Numbered from the stretch's first letter, positions 12,182-24,392 are shown. The stretch: DNA of 64,000 nucleotides from Pyrenula massariospora (GCA_021030905.1 JAGFMI010000001.1:3143230-3207229); one strand, 5' to 3'. The notes: generated by a model from the letters alone, not told the origin. Program-made: numbers and translations.

Positions 12182-14256
12182 TCACCGTCGACCACCACCA
12201 CCACCACCTCCTCCTCCACCGCCTCCGCCGCCGCCCTTCTTCTTTGTCTTGTCCTGCAACTCAATCCACTTCGCAGCCACGCCTCTCCGGCCAAGCTCCT
12301 TCTCAATTGCCGTCCGCTGGTCGCCTTGCACCAGAATCTCCATCATCCCTGGCTTTCCGCCGACCAGCTGCCCAACGCTCGTGCTACTCGCGCATTTCTT
12401 TTGTAACTCCGCGGCAAGAAGCTCAGGGCTGATGCCAAAGACCTCCACATTCCCGACCTTCGAAACCGTCTTAGTACCAGTGCGCTTCTCCAGAACGATC
12501 GAGACTTTTGCTGGGTGGCCAGACTTGGGCTTCGGAAGGTCAGGTACTGCCAGATCCCACTGCTGATCACCCCGAAGCAAGACCCAATGTGGCACACAGA
12601 GGACTTGATCATCAAGGAGTCGTCTCAGGAGAGCATCCTTGGTAACCTCTCCAGCTGCTAACACATTTGAGTCTGCGGCGCCATGCGAGCCGTTAAAGAC
12701 CTTGTTGGCGAGGAACGGGTCCAACTTGACAAAGCGAGGGGACGACGTGTCTTTAGTTATCTCTGGGTGATTTTGAATATAGGTGTGGATGTAAGATGAT
12801 ATTTGTGATCCGGTGTAATAGTCTGTCTTGGAAGGTAAGAGATCAGGTATGAGCTTCGATGATGGACGATACAGTTGTTGCAGCTTGATCGATTGGCCTA
12901 TAGAAGGATCGGTTCCAGGTTGTGTTGAGCTTGCCTTGCCTCCTCCGCCACCGCTGTCGGCTTTCGCTTTGGGTAACTTGTACGGGATAAATTCGTCGAT
13001 CTGCCGGTCGTCAAAATCTATGTCCAGTATGATTGTCTCGTTTCGATCGCGATCTTTGGATTTCACAAGCACTTCCTTGTCCAGGTGCTTGATGAATTTC
13101 TTCGTTGTCTTCCAGCTTGTCTTCTTGATGGTGTAAAATTGGGCGTGATCGGGCGTGAAAACTGGTAGGTGAGGCTGTATCATTTGGGAGATGAGAAAAG
13201 ACGGCTGGATGGGGAAGTCAATGCCATAATTTGGTGGGTTCCCCTTGCTCTTCGCAGTGTAGACTGCGTAGAGGAAAGCGTTGTGAAATGCCTGATCGAC
13301 CTCTTGTGTGGTTGGTTCTTTTCTTTCCACCACCTCACTGACGTCTCGTGCCATGGTTCCGTTTGTTTCTCCCGTGGCTTCTTCCAGAGACGCTCCGCCC
13401 TCCTCAGCATCTTCGTCATCCTCTTCTTCAACCATCAAATTCCGGACACCATTTTCAACCTCCTTTATCGCCCATCCCGTAATTTCCGCAGGCGGTTGTC
13501 TTCCTCCAGTGCCAGCCTGACTCCAAGCCCAGACCTCATCTCCTTCCCAGTGTACCCCGCTAACAGCATGTCCTTTAACACCCTGCACCTGCTCTAGCCG
13601 GCTCACATCGATCTCGCAAGTGCCAACGAATTTTGGAACAGTTGGTGACTCGGTACTAGCTACAGCTACAATTGCATTCTTTGTTGCGCGTTCTGGGAAA
13701 GGCGGGCCTCCAGCCAAACCCGGTGTCATCAGGTCCGCCCCAGTCTGCAATTTCTTGACGACGAATCCTGCAGTGTAAAGTAATGGGACCAGCCCAGGGT
13801 TGTGCCACAGCGTGTAGATTGTAGGGTACAATCTTAGACTATTCTGACCCATTTGTATCCATAGTATTCTCTCCTCCTGGCCTGGATGGGAGCCAACGTA
13901 GATTGTCCCGGACACAAGCTTGGAGTCTGGTCCAGAATGAGTTGTGAATCTTGCCGATTGGCAGTTATCCGGTAGAAGAGAAGCTCGAATAGAGGTCAAT
14001 GTAGGTATAGAAGGATCTCTATCTGCAGTCTCTGCATGTGCATCCTTTGGTGCAGGGGGGTCGGTTGAAGGTGGTGTTGATGGGATGGAGACTTGGAACT
14101 CGATGATGATTTGATCAGCAAGTTTTCGGCGATCGGATGATCGGAGAGGAGACAAGTTTTTGATCTAATGGAGATACTGCGGTCAGTAATACCAAGCGAA
14201 GATTGTTACAGGCCAGACGAGTAGAATCTCATTACCTGAGGTTTTTTCTTGAACAT
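12182..14256 (-). CDS. TMA64: eIF2D / Tma64 translation factor
   Basis: Ribosome-associated factor, known in yeast and animals for recycling 40S subunits (release of tRNA and mRNA after termination) and for GTP-independent tRNA delivery. 667 aa in two exons: a 21-nt first exon (14256-14236, encoding MFKKKPQ) and 14164-12182, split by a 71-bp intron with a GTAATG donor. The join gives MFKKKPQIKNLSPLRSSDRR, the standard start of the family. Visible in order: N-terminal domain, PUA-like domain around residues 100-200 (RILWIQMGQNSLRLYPTIYTLW), acidic linker, SWIB/MDM2-like region about 440-530, and C-terminal SUI1 domain about 560-650 (GNVEVFGISPELLAAELQKK, then ILVQGDQRTAIEKELGRRG). Odd: the last 20 residues are KKKGGGG… , a run of about 15 Gly before RR, encoded by a CCACCx-type repeat. 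Divergent from rad57. Confidence 0.95.
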
Positions 14257-15193
14257 TTCGGAGAAGCTCTCAGCGAGCTTGAGGTCGTGAGGGTCCAAGG
14301 ATTACTAATGGTACTAGGCTAGTATGATAATAGAGATGTGATCGGAATTCATCAAATCAAGTGTCTTTCAATTCTCTGCAAGGTCGTATTTGTAAAAACT
14401 AGCTCGTTGTATCAACTCTTAAGCTGTAGTACAGCTGTAGATATTTGTGTGGGGTAAGACGCGTGTATGCCCGGCGACGTCACCCCGCATTTCTCAGAAA
14501 ACCAGGTGCAACTATGGGGTTTTCATGTGATGGGATTGAATACCCATTGTCTCACACGTTCATTGTCGTATGAGAAAGCTTAATCTTTGAGAAATACATT
14601 CACGGAATTGCGTTCACGAAGTACTTTCAGACCGATCACAGATCGCAAGGCTCCCATAAGAGAAATGATTTCCTCGGCCTGTCATTCTTCTGTATTCAAA
14701 CCTAGAGCTTGCATCTGGGATGCGAAACTCAGAAAGGCCACAAAGCTACCTCATTGAAACCGGAGAATCAATAGGCGGTGAGAATATCTGAGATGCGACG
14801 ACGTTCTGTGGCATAGAAAATTAAGTAGATCTCCAGGGGCTTCGACTGCCATCATCTCAGACTGTACGACACGTCCTTCTGCATTGGGCTACGGACACCA
14901 GACTTGGTGTTCTTGCCATCTTTGCAACATGTAAATCTAGAAGACAAAGAAAACTTCGAATATCATTTGACTTGTTGAATATACAATTTTCGGGCCCTAA
15001 GGCATAATCTTGATGGACAATGTATCTCTCCTCCAGGAGCCTCCTGGTAGTCCAGCCCTACCGATTTGGACCCCACCTTCAACTGGAAGCGTAGCGCGTT
15101 GGCTACCCAGGCCAAGGACGCGCCTTCCTGTCTATTATAGATCCCAAGCTTCGTAGCCGACATCAACCGAAGGTAACCAGCACACGACCGCCG
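14257..15193. other. divergent promoter region between TMA64 and rad57
   Basis: 937 bp between two outward-facing housekeeping genes. It must hold both promoters and 5' leaders. The only motif I can name is ACGCGT at 14459-14464, identical to the MluI cell-cycle box bound by MBF in yeasts. The same hexamer also occurs in unrelated intergenic stretches of this window, so the match is weak. No gene is seen inside. Confidence 0.5.
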
Positions 15194-16580
15194 ATGACCG
15201 ACCTTGCCGTCGTTCTTCCAACATTCCCAACCGACCTTTATCTCCATTTGCTACCTTCCTTGGAACGGCATCACATTAGCACTGCCGACCTAGTCACCCT
15301 CGACGCGCTTGAGTTGGCCAAGCGGACACAGCTGCCTGTGCTCGATGTTCGTCGTCTCTGCAAGCACATTGTGGAGTCATTGCACCAGGATTTGCACTTG
15401 ACAGATTCAGATTCTGGTCCCTTTAGCGATATTTCTTCCCCTACTTATCAGAGCCGACACACAGTGTTGCGTGAGCAGAGGCCCCTTCTCAAGAAGGTAG
15501 CCTTCATCGATACTCTCGACGCAGGTTTGAATGATATTCTAGGCGGCGGCATTCCACTGGGATATGTCTCCGAGGTGACTGGAGAAAGGTACGTCACTGT
15601 GAGTACGATTTCAATCTTTGACCGATTTCTATTAATTAATCACCGTCTGCAACATTTTGGTCTTACTGAATAAACCAAGCGGAGCGGGAAAAAGTCAATT
15701 TCTCCTGACGCTTCTCCTCTCTGTTCAGCTTCTGGTCCACAACGAAGCGAGACGACATGCCATATATGTCAGCACGGAAGGCACGCTCGCCACCTCGCGC
15801 CTCGAACAGATAGTGCATGGACATCCGAGACTATCAGCATTGCCGTCCTCTTCTAAACCTTCATTAAGCGCAATCCATGTGGTGCATGCAAAAGACCTTG
15901 AAACCCAAGACCATATTCTCCAATATGGACTTGGCCCCGCCGTTCGAAAATTTCACGCGGGTCTGGTCGTTATCGACTCCATCGCGGCAAACTACCGATC
16001 CGAGCAGGAGTCCTCATCTGCGAAACATCTAGCCCATCGACAAAATCAGCTCAATAAGCTCGGTCAAGTCCTTCGCAAGCTTGCGGTGGAAGAGGAAATT
16101 GCAATTGTAGTAGCTAATCAGGTATCTGATAGACTAGAGCACGTTTTTGCAAGTCCAGGTACCTCAAATCTTGTCTCCTCTTCTCCCCCTGTAGGCTCTT
16201 CTCCTTCGCCTATGCCACCTCCTTCATTTGTCTCTCAAGACCTATCGTCGCCAGTGATGACACTTGACCATCAACAGCGGTTCTTTAGTGGCTGGGGGGA
16301 CGAGGCTGTTGCTTCGGACACAAATCTGAAAACACCCTCTCTTGGTCTAGCTTGGTCAAATCAGATCTCGTGCCGAATCGCATTGAAGATAATTGCCGCG
16401 GCGAATGCTGGTACCACACCGGATTATCTCGGTGGAAATCTTTGGAAGCCTCGCAAAAGAAAACGATCAATGAAAATCGTCTTCGCTCCGTGGGTACCTC
16501 CATCGGCCGAAATCGAATTCGACATACAAAGGGATGGGGTGTTTTCCATTGGTGGAGTTGAGCATCGACATGACCAGTAA
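15194..16580 (+). CDS. rad57: Rad57-like RAD51 paralogue (recombination repair)
   Basis: RecA/RAD51-family ATPase which, with Rad55, helps load and stabilise Rad51 filaments in homologous recombination. 431 aa in two exons (15194-15588, 15680-16580) with a 91-bp intron starting GTACGT. The intron cuts the Walker A loop: the join gives GESGAGKSQ (residues 130-138), the family P-loop, which is strong support for the model. The N-terminus (MTDLAVVLPTFPTDLYLHLL) is family-like. Walker B is seen in AGLVVIDSIAANYR, and VVANQVSD is the strand after the Q-loop region. A Ser/Pro-rich insert around residues 300-330 and the late SRIALK-like motif CRIALKIIAA complete the fungal Rad57/XRCC3 pattern. Divergent from TMA64. 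Confidence 0.92.
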
Positions 16581-17111
16581 AGCATCCGAGCCTTTTGCAT
16601 CAATGATACGCCGACCCGCCACCCCTTGGGTGATGTGTGAAGGCCGCAAGAAAATTACGGAACTTTGCCTGATGCATGGCAGCAGTCGACAGTTCTCATG
16701 TCCGCGGCTCAATTCCTATGAAATTTCTGGAAGGTGTCACAGGTGTTGGCGGCGGCCAGAGAAGATCTCCGCATGGTGGCCCTCGCCCCCGCAATCCCCG
16801 GAATCTGCGGGAGCCTGAAGCTTCCTCAGGTCCTTGAACCACCTGCAGTTTTCTGCTGCATTTTGCCGATCCGCTAACAGGCCGCCTGCCCATCATGATC
16901 GAGAGGGCAAGCACGGGCAAGCTTCTGTCTCGCGCAATTGCAGTCCGAGCTGGGTGAAGAGATGCCCACATATGGCCAGAACACGCCCAGCCGTTTTTGA
17001 AGGGGACCCTTGGTGACAGCTCTGCAGAGATTTATGCCAGAGACTTGACAGGTAAGGAAAGTGCTCCCTGGCGCTCACAATCTGATACGTCCAAGCCGCA
17101 CGAAGTGCAAC
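16581..17111. other. intergenic, promoter side of the acetylesterase gene
   Basis: About 530 bp between two plus-strand genes. I see no gene, clear TATA box or repeat; short open frames on both strands overlap and carry no motif. Confidence 0.5.
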
Positions 17112-17930
17112 ATGCTGCGCAGTCTTCTTGTCCTACTCTGTGCCTTTTCTTCGTGTCTCGGACAAACTGTCTACCTCGCAGGGGACTCCACTGAAGCTCC
17201 AGGTGGAACTGGCAATGGCACGGATGGTAAATACGCCACTGACAGCTTACAAAAACCTTACTAAGACAAGACAGGCTGGGGACAGTATCTTGGTGCCATG
17301 TTGACGATTCCTGTCAAGAACGATGCAATCGCCGGTCGATCAGCCAGATCTTATACACGTGAAGGGCGCTTCAATACCATTGCTGCAAATCTGACGAGAG
17401 GCGATTATGTTGTGATTGAGTTTGGCCATAATGATGGAGGAACAATTGACCCAGCCACAGATAAAGGGCGTCCAGATTGTCCACCGGGCGGCCCCAATGG
17501 GACAGATTACACGGTGACATGTCAGACATCTTGTAACGGCACTGCCGAAACTGTCTTGACTTATGAGGCGTACCTTGTCAACGCCGCGCAGATGTTTCAA
17601 GACCTTGGTGCAACCGTCATTATCTCGACAGCCACTCCAAACAATCCATGGGAGACGGGGAACTTCACTTGGGCTCCCGATCGATTTGTAACCTATGCAG
17701 CAGCCGCGGCAAATGCGACAGGCTCGGTTCTCGTCCTGCACGGGCAATATACCGCTGATGTTTATCGACAACTAGGCGCTGCAAAGGTCGATGCGCTGTT
17801 CCCTTTTGATCACACCCATACAAATCCTAGAGGGGCGATTGTCGTTGCGCAGGCATTCGTAACGGCGTTGGAGGCCACTGGTTCGTCATTGAAGCAGTTT
17901 GTCTTCGACACGGTACCGGCAGCTTGCTGA
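17112..17930 (+). CDS. rhamnogalacturonan acetylesterase (CE12, SGNH hydrolase), secreted
   Basis: Removes acetyl groups from the rhamnogalacturonan-I backbone of pectin, outside the cell. 256 aa in two exons (17112-17226, 17275-17930) with a 48-bp intron (GTAAAT donor, CTTACTAAG branch, GACAG acceptor). Signal peptide residues 1-17. Family blocks in order: GDST with nucleophile Ser26 directly after the signal region, NDAIAGRSARSYT, FGHNDGG with the oxyanion Asn, and the late DHTHTN block with Asp217 and His220 forming the DxxH pair. Length matches the A. aculeatus-type enzyme (about 230-250 aa). The intron join restores TDGWGQYLG, typical of the family. Plant-pectin context agrees with the nearby AA9. 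Confidence 0.93.
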
Positions 17931-18606
17931 ACAGTGTTCGAACATGCGGTGACGAAGTTTGTTAGCTTGACCAACCATTTAATCTAATATTGCCGTAATC
18001 GTTTTCGGGATTGCCGAAGCATCTTTGATCTTTGATGCATAATTTCGTCGGTCCTGCAGGACTAACTTAGTGGGTCCTCCAAGAACGCCTCCCGTCTCCT
18101 CCGGATTCTAGACCCACCTCCGACCCTCTACCAGAATGCATTCCACATGTCAGGAGCACAAAGATTTAGTTACTTGGCAGGACTTATTAATGGCATCAGC
18201 AGACATGAATTGCCTCATTGGTCCCAAAATGGCTTGAAGGTCCTCGAAGAAGCAAACGGTTCTCAGTTAAGTTCTCGATGGTGGCTTTGGCGATCATTGA
18301 AGATCCTTGTCGATAATGGCAGCTGACTATCAGCCTTACCTAGGAACACCAAGGCATTGTTCTTCGATTATACGACCACTGATTCATCGTGCAGTGAAGT
18401 ACCGGTGTCGCCTTCTTGACTGGGGAGGAGCAGTGTGACATAAATCAAGTATCGCATCCACATTCATCCACGCTCGAACGCTAGCCTCGGATACCACTTA
18501 CGACCTTCCGCTTTCGGACCGTCCTCGTAAACACAAGGGATATGATCATGAAGCTTGAAAAGATGGATAGATCCAGGGCAAGGGAGGGACATGCGCGGTT
18601 GCAGAG
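17931..18606. other. intergenic
   Basis: About 680 bp between two plus-strand genes (acetylesterase 3' flank and S9 peptidase 5' flank). No coding or repeat signal is seen. Confidence 0.5.
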
Positions 18607-20657
18607 ATGCCGTCGCCTCAGGTTCGACCTTATGGCACCTGGGAAAGCCCGATTTCTGCAGATACATTCGAGGTTGGTGGGGTAGAGTTGGATTCTGTTG
18701 TCGTCAATGTAAGGCTGGGGAGAAAGGCTTTGTACCACGGTCCGAAACTGATGAATCTAGGAATCAAATGGAAAGATTTACCTACTCGAGGTGCGGCCAG
18801 ATGAAAATGGACGATCAGCCATCGTAGAATATTCTGACGCAGGCCGCCGAGACGTTTTGCCCAACGAATACAACGCTGCGACCCGCGTGCATGAGTATGG
18901 CGGTGCTTCTTTCTCCGTGAGTACGTTGACGGGTCACATTACATTTGCGGACTTTAGCTCCAATACCATCTTCGATCTTGACCCAGAGACTGCGACCGTA
19001 AAGTCTATCGTGGAGAAGGATGAGAAGAATTACTTTGCAGATTTCGATATCGACCCAAAAGATCCCAGATGGGTCATAGCGATCAAAGAGGATCACCACT
19101 CAGATGTGATTGATGAAATCATAAACACGTTGGTCGTCATCGATTCTAGAACGAAGAAGGTCGCCACGATTGCACAGGGAGCCGACTTTTATACATTTCC
19201 TCGCTTTAGCCCCGACGGTCAGACCGTGTGTTGGATACAATGGTATCACCCAAACATGCCTTGGCTCGACACTGAGCTGTGGTTAGCAGATTGGGATAAT
19301 GGTGCTGTCAGCAATGCACGGAAGGTCGCGGGCAAAGGAGAAAGCATAACTCAACCGAAATGGGGACAAGACGGCTCGCTATTTTATGCGAGCGATCGAT
19401 CGGGTTTTTGGCAGCTTTACCAACGACGAGGAGAGGACACAAGGCACATCCGTGTGGAAGGTCTGGAGGAGGCGGAGTTTGCAGGCCCGGACTGGTTCCT
19501 CGGAGCGTGAGTATCATTCAATCCATGCGTTTCCGATGGTAACGTTCAATAGATCTTGGTATGCTCTGTTAACGACCGATACACTCGTTGCCTTCCCGAA
19601 CTATCAAGGGTCTCAAAACGGTATTGTCGTTGACATAAACACTGGCAAATATGTTGATCCAAAGTGGCCAATCAATCAGCTTAATTTCAATGTCGTTCAG
19701 CGGATATCTGACACAACCTTGGCAGTTGTTGGTATGACGGCTCAGGCACCAACAGCGCTGTACCAGCTGGATATTACAAACCCCTCAACAATTAAAACGC
19801 TACGAAACTCCATCAACATACCAATTCCGACGTCCCACCTATCACCAGCTTTAAACTTCAAATTTCCCCGGACGCATGGCTCGGGAGGCGGATTTGCATA
19901 CTGTCTCTTTAAGCCCCCAACCAACACCGACTTCCAGGCACCGGAAGGCGAGCTCCCGCCGCTCATTGTTGCGCTTCACGGTGGCCCTACATTCCAAGAA
20001 GGGTCCGGCTTCAAACTCCGTGACCAATACTGGACATCACGAGGCTTCGCCCTTGTCCAAGTCAACTATGTCGGCTCCACCGGCTATGGCAAGTCGTACA
20101 TTCGCCTCCTCGATACCTACATGGGAGTCAGAGACATCGCCGACGCCGCTAGCTGTGTTGATTTCCTTGCGGGAAAAGGCCTCATTGACCGGAAACGCGT
20201 TGGCGTCACGGGCCACAGTGCGGGCGGCTTCTGCACTCTCCAGGCCGTGACCAACTATCCAGACCTCTACTGTGCCGGAGTGGCCGAGTCAAGTATCTCT
20301 GAGATTGGAGTCCTTTTCAAGGAGATCCACAAGATGGAGTCGCGGTACCTGCATGGACTTTGCTTCACCCCAGACGCGACAGAAGAGGATCGCAAACGGA
20401 TCATGCGGGAAAGAAGCGCACTATACTTGGTGGACAAAGTCAAGGCGCCATTACTCATGACACATGGCCTGGATGATAAGGTTGTACCGCCCAATCAGGC
20501 TGAAATGATGGCTCAGGGGATACAAAAGAAGGGCGGGATTGTGAAGGTCTTGAAATACCCTAATGAAGGACATGTGTTGCATGATGGAAAGCACGTGAGA
20601 GATTCTATCCTGGAGACGGAGAGGTGGTGGAAGGAGTACTTGTTAAAGGGAAGATAA
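18607..20657 (+). CDS. S9 prolyl-oligopeptidase-family peptidase (acylaminoacyl-peptidase-like)
   Basis: Serine peptidase of the alpha/beta-hydrolase fold with an N-terminal beta-propeller. 650 aa in three exons: 18607-18708, 18761-19506 and 19553-20657, with introns of 52 bp (GTAAGG donor) and 46 bp (GTGAGT donor), both in phase. The propeller half has repeated blades, for example FPRFSPDGQTVCWIQW and QPKWGQDGSLFYASDRSG. The catalytic half carries LIVALHGGP, the nucleophile elbow TGHSAGG (Ser505), HGLDDKVVPP (Asp591) and NEGHVLHDG (His623), the full triad in the usual order and spacing. There is no signal peptide, so it is probably cytosolic. It resembles the fungal dipeptidyl-peptidase V/acyl-peptidase branch; exact substrate preference cannot be read. 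Confidence 0.93.
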
Positions 20658-20687
20658 TATCCTTGGGATCAGTAAATGGTCGGTGTT

Positions 20688-20693
20688 AATAAA
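20688..20693 (+). terminator. AATAAA polyadenylation-type hexamer after the S9 peptidase
   Basis: AATAAA lies 31 bp after the stop codon in an AT-rich stretch, a reasonable position for a short fungal 3' UTR signal. No transcript evidence. Confidence 0.35.
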
Positions 20694-22232
20694 CTTTCTA
20701 GAATTTGCATCCCATCACATAGTGCTGATTAGAACATACGATACCTTGAATCTGCCATTGCGGAAGTTGTCGATCTCCATCGTGCATGGCCTACAGCAGT
20801 TACGCTTGACAGCGTTCGTCCTGCAGTGAACCAGGCACATTCCTGCTTTTTCGCTTGCATCGTATTCTTCCCGCGAACACAGTTCTTACGTATGGCAAGA
20901 AGTCAGACCTCGTTCCGCCTTAGAAGGATCACTTCCTGATTTGGGGATGCCAAGGTGGCTTTCCCTCTTGGTAGCGGCATCCTTCTCAACTCGCTCAATC
21001 CTCAGGCGAATCGGTTAGCATTATTCCTTTTAGGATAGCCCCTGCCCGCTCTATGCAGTTTCAAAAAACGTCGACATCTCAAAGGCGGAGAAAACGCAGT
21101 ACAATCTTACTTCAGATAGATGCAAAGCTAACAAACAAATGCGCATCTGAAAGCCCATCGTCATTTTGCCACCTTTAATGTCCGGGGACCACCCCATAAG
21201 GCCGCCTATCTGAAACTTGATGTGGGCAGGCACCTAACCTCCCGGGGAGAGGCGAGCACGCGACCGGACACCCACATTGGCCGGCCAGCGCCCAGAAAAG
21301 CCCCCAACATCCAAGCCAAGATGGCGGGAGCCGAGATTCCGGGCGCACCCTGGCTTCTTGGCCCGGGACGCCCTGCAAGTTGAGACGACCGTTGGCAAAG
21401 AGGATAGCGGCCGCGGTCTGGAGGTGCAGTCTTACGCGGCCCCCTTTTCATCATTGACCGTCCCGGTGGACCCAGGTGACTTGTTCCACCCACCCGCTCA
21501 TCATGTGTGGAAGATGTCAGACCTCAACCGCATCAAAGCACCATATCAGTGATCGGTCGATACGCCCACTACATCACCGCGCTCAGCGTAGTAACACCGC
21601 GGCAGTGACCGGAAGGTGGTAGCCCGAAGTTTGCCGCCAAGCCCCACGAATCTGGGCTTTGATGCGGGCTTGGTAGAGGAAGGAGTTGGTGATGGCTTCG
21701 AGGCGTGTCAGACATACGAATCATCTGCCCCCAATGCGGCATGCACAGCGAGTCCACAGAGGTTTGCAGGCCAAGGCCGAATATGCCACTCGACGCATTA
21801 TTGAGTGATTCCATAATACGACTACCTAAGGTATGTACGTACTGGCCGCCCCGGTCGCTTCCCTGTGATTTATCTCCGGCACACCAAAGGGGAAGCATCG
21901 ACGGCTAAAGCGGGTCTTGCCTGCAGACGGAAGCTGAGCACGCGACTGAGCCAGAGATTTCGACATCATTCGCTTAAGCCCGTCGTTTCCCTCTCAAAGC
22001 CTGACTGCAGCTCTTCCGGACCTCTGCTGTTTGTCTTACTGTTTCTTTTGTGTGCAAATGTCCATCTCCTTTGAATGAACGCCTCTTTCCCCATTCCACC
22101 TATTGACTCAAGATCTGGCGCCCTAAGAGATAACCTATCTATTGTTCACCACGGAATTTGCTTCCGAGATTTCGAGTAGGACAAATTTCCTGCACTCTCC
22201 CAGACCAATGTCCCCTTCAACCCTAACCGAGG
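20694..22232. other. intergenic, LicD-gene promoter side
   Basis: About 1.5 kb without a recognisable gene. A GC-rich stretch (about 21180-21500) keeps several overlapping frames open on both strands by composition alone. The last 300 bp before the LicD gene are pyrimidine-rich, as often seen before fungal start codons. Confidence 0.45.
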
Positions 22233-23211
22233 ATGATTCCAACCCTTAAGCTACCCCAGCTTCTTGCAGTTGGCCTCCTCGTCGCATCAACCCTCTCTCT
22301 CCCTCCTCCACACAAGCCTCAACCGAACAAACTTGCCCCTTCAACCTCAGACTCTGGCCCAAAATCCCCACCATCCAATTCTCGGACACGGAACAGTACG
22401 AATATCTGCGTTGGCCAATGGGAAGAGAAAAACCTCGTTGAATGGGAAAAGCTCAAATACTTTCATGAGCCTGGCGGCGACGATATTTGTGGTCACTACG
22501 ACAATCGCTTCTTTTCCGATGTCGTCTCCTACGAAGAAAGGACCGACACCCTCACCAACATGATCCGCGCCTATCTGGTCACTTTCCGCACTCTTGGCCT
22601 CGAAACCTGGATAGCGCATGGCACCCTGCTAGGGTGGTGGTGGAACGGCAAGATGCTCCCCTGGGACTGGGATGTGGACGTCCAGGTCTCCTATCCGACA
22701 ATCATCTATCTCGGCGAACACCTCAACATGAGCACTCATACCTACGTCTCACCAGATGACGGCATAGCGCGGGAATACCTCCTCGACGTCAACCCTCACT
22801 CCCGCAACATCTCTCGCGGAGATGGAACAAACATCATCGATGCCCGCTGGATCGATCCGGTCAATGGGTTGTACATTGATATCACAGCGCTGAGTGAGAA
22901 GCATCCCGACAAGCAGCCTGGCGTGTGGAGCTGCAAGAACAGCCATCGATATCGGACGAAGGATCTCTATCCCATGCGGACGAGTACTTATGAAGGCGTT
23001 CCTGTCTCTATACCTTACGCATACAACCAGATCCTGATGGAGGAATACTCGTCGAACGCATTGGTGAAAGAAGAGCATGAGGGGTGCGTGATCCGATTCT
23101 AATCTTCAGGCTTGAGCCATGCTAATTCTTAACAGCCATCGATGGTACTCGGACCGTCGGGAATGGATACCGATATCTTCCAGCAAACCGCACAAAAAGA
23201 AGTCAGGTTAG
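22233..23211 (+). CDS. LicD-family (Mnn4-like) protein, secretory pathway
   Basis: 308 aa in two exons (22233-23083, 23136-23211). The 52-bp intron has a GTGCGT donor, a CTAAT branch and a TTAACAG acceptor, and the second exon adds a short basic tail beginning HRWYSDRREW. Residues 1-23 are a signal peptide or signal anchor, followed by a Pro/Ser-rich stalk. The LicD core begins near residue 105 (TNMIRAYLVTFRTLGLETWI) and contains LPWDWDVDVQV, whose Asp145, Asp147 and Asp149 match the metal/nucleotide motif of the fold. A later block, WIDPVNGLYIDITAL, is also typical. In yeasts Mnn4 relatives are needed for mannosyl-phosphate transfer to glycans; bacterial LicD attaches phosphorylcholine. The fungal role here is inferred as Golgi glycan phosphorylation. 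Confidence 0.88.
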
Positions 23212-23763
23212 GTTGAACTGTTCGCATCACATCACATCACATAAATGGGTTTTGGCATTGTGGCATTTGCGGCATAGCGATATTGCATGATACCCCCGAT
23301 CAGATCAGGTCATTCAATGCATTTTGTGGCGTTTTTTGACAGCATTTCCGGAGGAAAGAAAGGCTTTTTGGACACTACACCCGGTATGGGGGATAGCGAG
23401 ATTGTATTTACGAGAAGAGGAAAGAAAAGGACAGGACAGGGATGGAGACTATTATTCAATTCAAAGTGTCTATTCTTTAGAAGCGTCAAGCTACAGTGGC
23501 TCGCTTGTAAATTATACTTCAAACCTACAGTACTTTTAATCGCGTCCTCCTAGCATCGAAATAGTGTCGTCCAGCTCTACAGATATACCTTAGTCTTCCA
23601 TCCCTCTCTCTCATCGAAATGCTCTCTGCTGTACTTGACGCTGCTCCAAACTTAGGATGCTTTTCATCCTTCACTACCACGTCGCCCTACCATACCGTTA
23701 AAACGGTGCCTCTCACTTCTCCAGCTATCCCTTGCAATCCCTCCCTCCCTCCCACCGAAATGC
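23212..23763. other. intergenic before the microsatellite cluster
   Basis: 3' flank of the LicD gene. No gene is supported; overlapping short frames on both strands have no motif. Confidence 0.45.
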
Positions 23764-24106
23764 TCTCTCTACTCTCTCCTCTCCTCTCCTCTCCCCTCCG
23801 TTCCACGCCATCCCATCCCATCCCCTCCCATCCTCTGCTGTTCCTACCTACCTACCTACCTACCTACCTACCTACCTACCTAGCATGGCATGGCAAATCC
23901 CACCCTCGCATCGCATCGTGTTGCGTCGCGTCGTATCGCGTCGTGGATACGTCTGGGTTGTCTTATCTTGTCTTGTCTTGTCTTGTCAGACCGCTCAAGG
24001 TAACGCAAGGTAACGAAGGTAACGAAGGGAACGCAGCTTGGGGTGTTGGCTGTGCTAGGCTGGGCTGGGCTGGGCTGGGCTGGGCATGGGCATGGGCATG
24101 GGCATG
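23764..24106. repeat. cluster of different 4- to 6-nt microsatellites
   Basis: Seven different simple repeats follow one another: CTCTC/CCTCT-type (about 23764-23800), CATCC (about 23808-23832), CTAC (about 10 units, 23844-23882), GCRTC-like (about 23908-23946), TTGTC (about 23960-23988), GGTAACGAA-like (about 23999-24033), GGGCT (about 24057-24084) and ATGGGC (about 24082-24106). Most have a period of five. A chance plus-strand frame runs through the block and is not a gene. Confidence 0.85.
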
Positions 24107-24317
24107 GCTTTATGTTGAGGTTGTTGATGGCGGTATCAATTCTGCGGTGAGGGATGTAGGGGAAGAGTAGTATGACTTAAGTAGGTGCCTAGGGTAGGCG
24201 ATTGAGCTCACGTTGGCATGTCATGTATGTGTTGTGTCTGTAGCTCTGTAGATCTGTGCGTGGTGAGGGCGCTGTGCGGATCTAGGCTAGGTTAGGGGAT
24301 TTGATTGTTTTATATAC

Positions 24318-24392
24318 GGGAGGGAGGGAAGGGAAAAGGGAAGGGAAGGGAACGGAAGGGAAAGGAAGGGAAGGGAAGGGAAGGGAAGGGGC
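24318..24392. repeat. purine-rich AAGGG microsatellite
   Basis: Imperfect GGGAA/AAGGG array of about 75 bp on the plus strand. Together with the C/T-rich arrays 550 bp to its left it makes a strand-asymmetric, pyrimidine-then-purine arrangement. Confidence 0.85.

Noticed and set aside
23619-24170. 183-codon plus-strand frame through the microsatellites
   Set aside because: Kept open by simple repeats; the translation is low complexity (repeated YLPT and WAGLG-like units).
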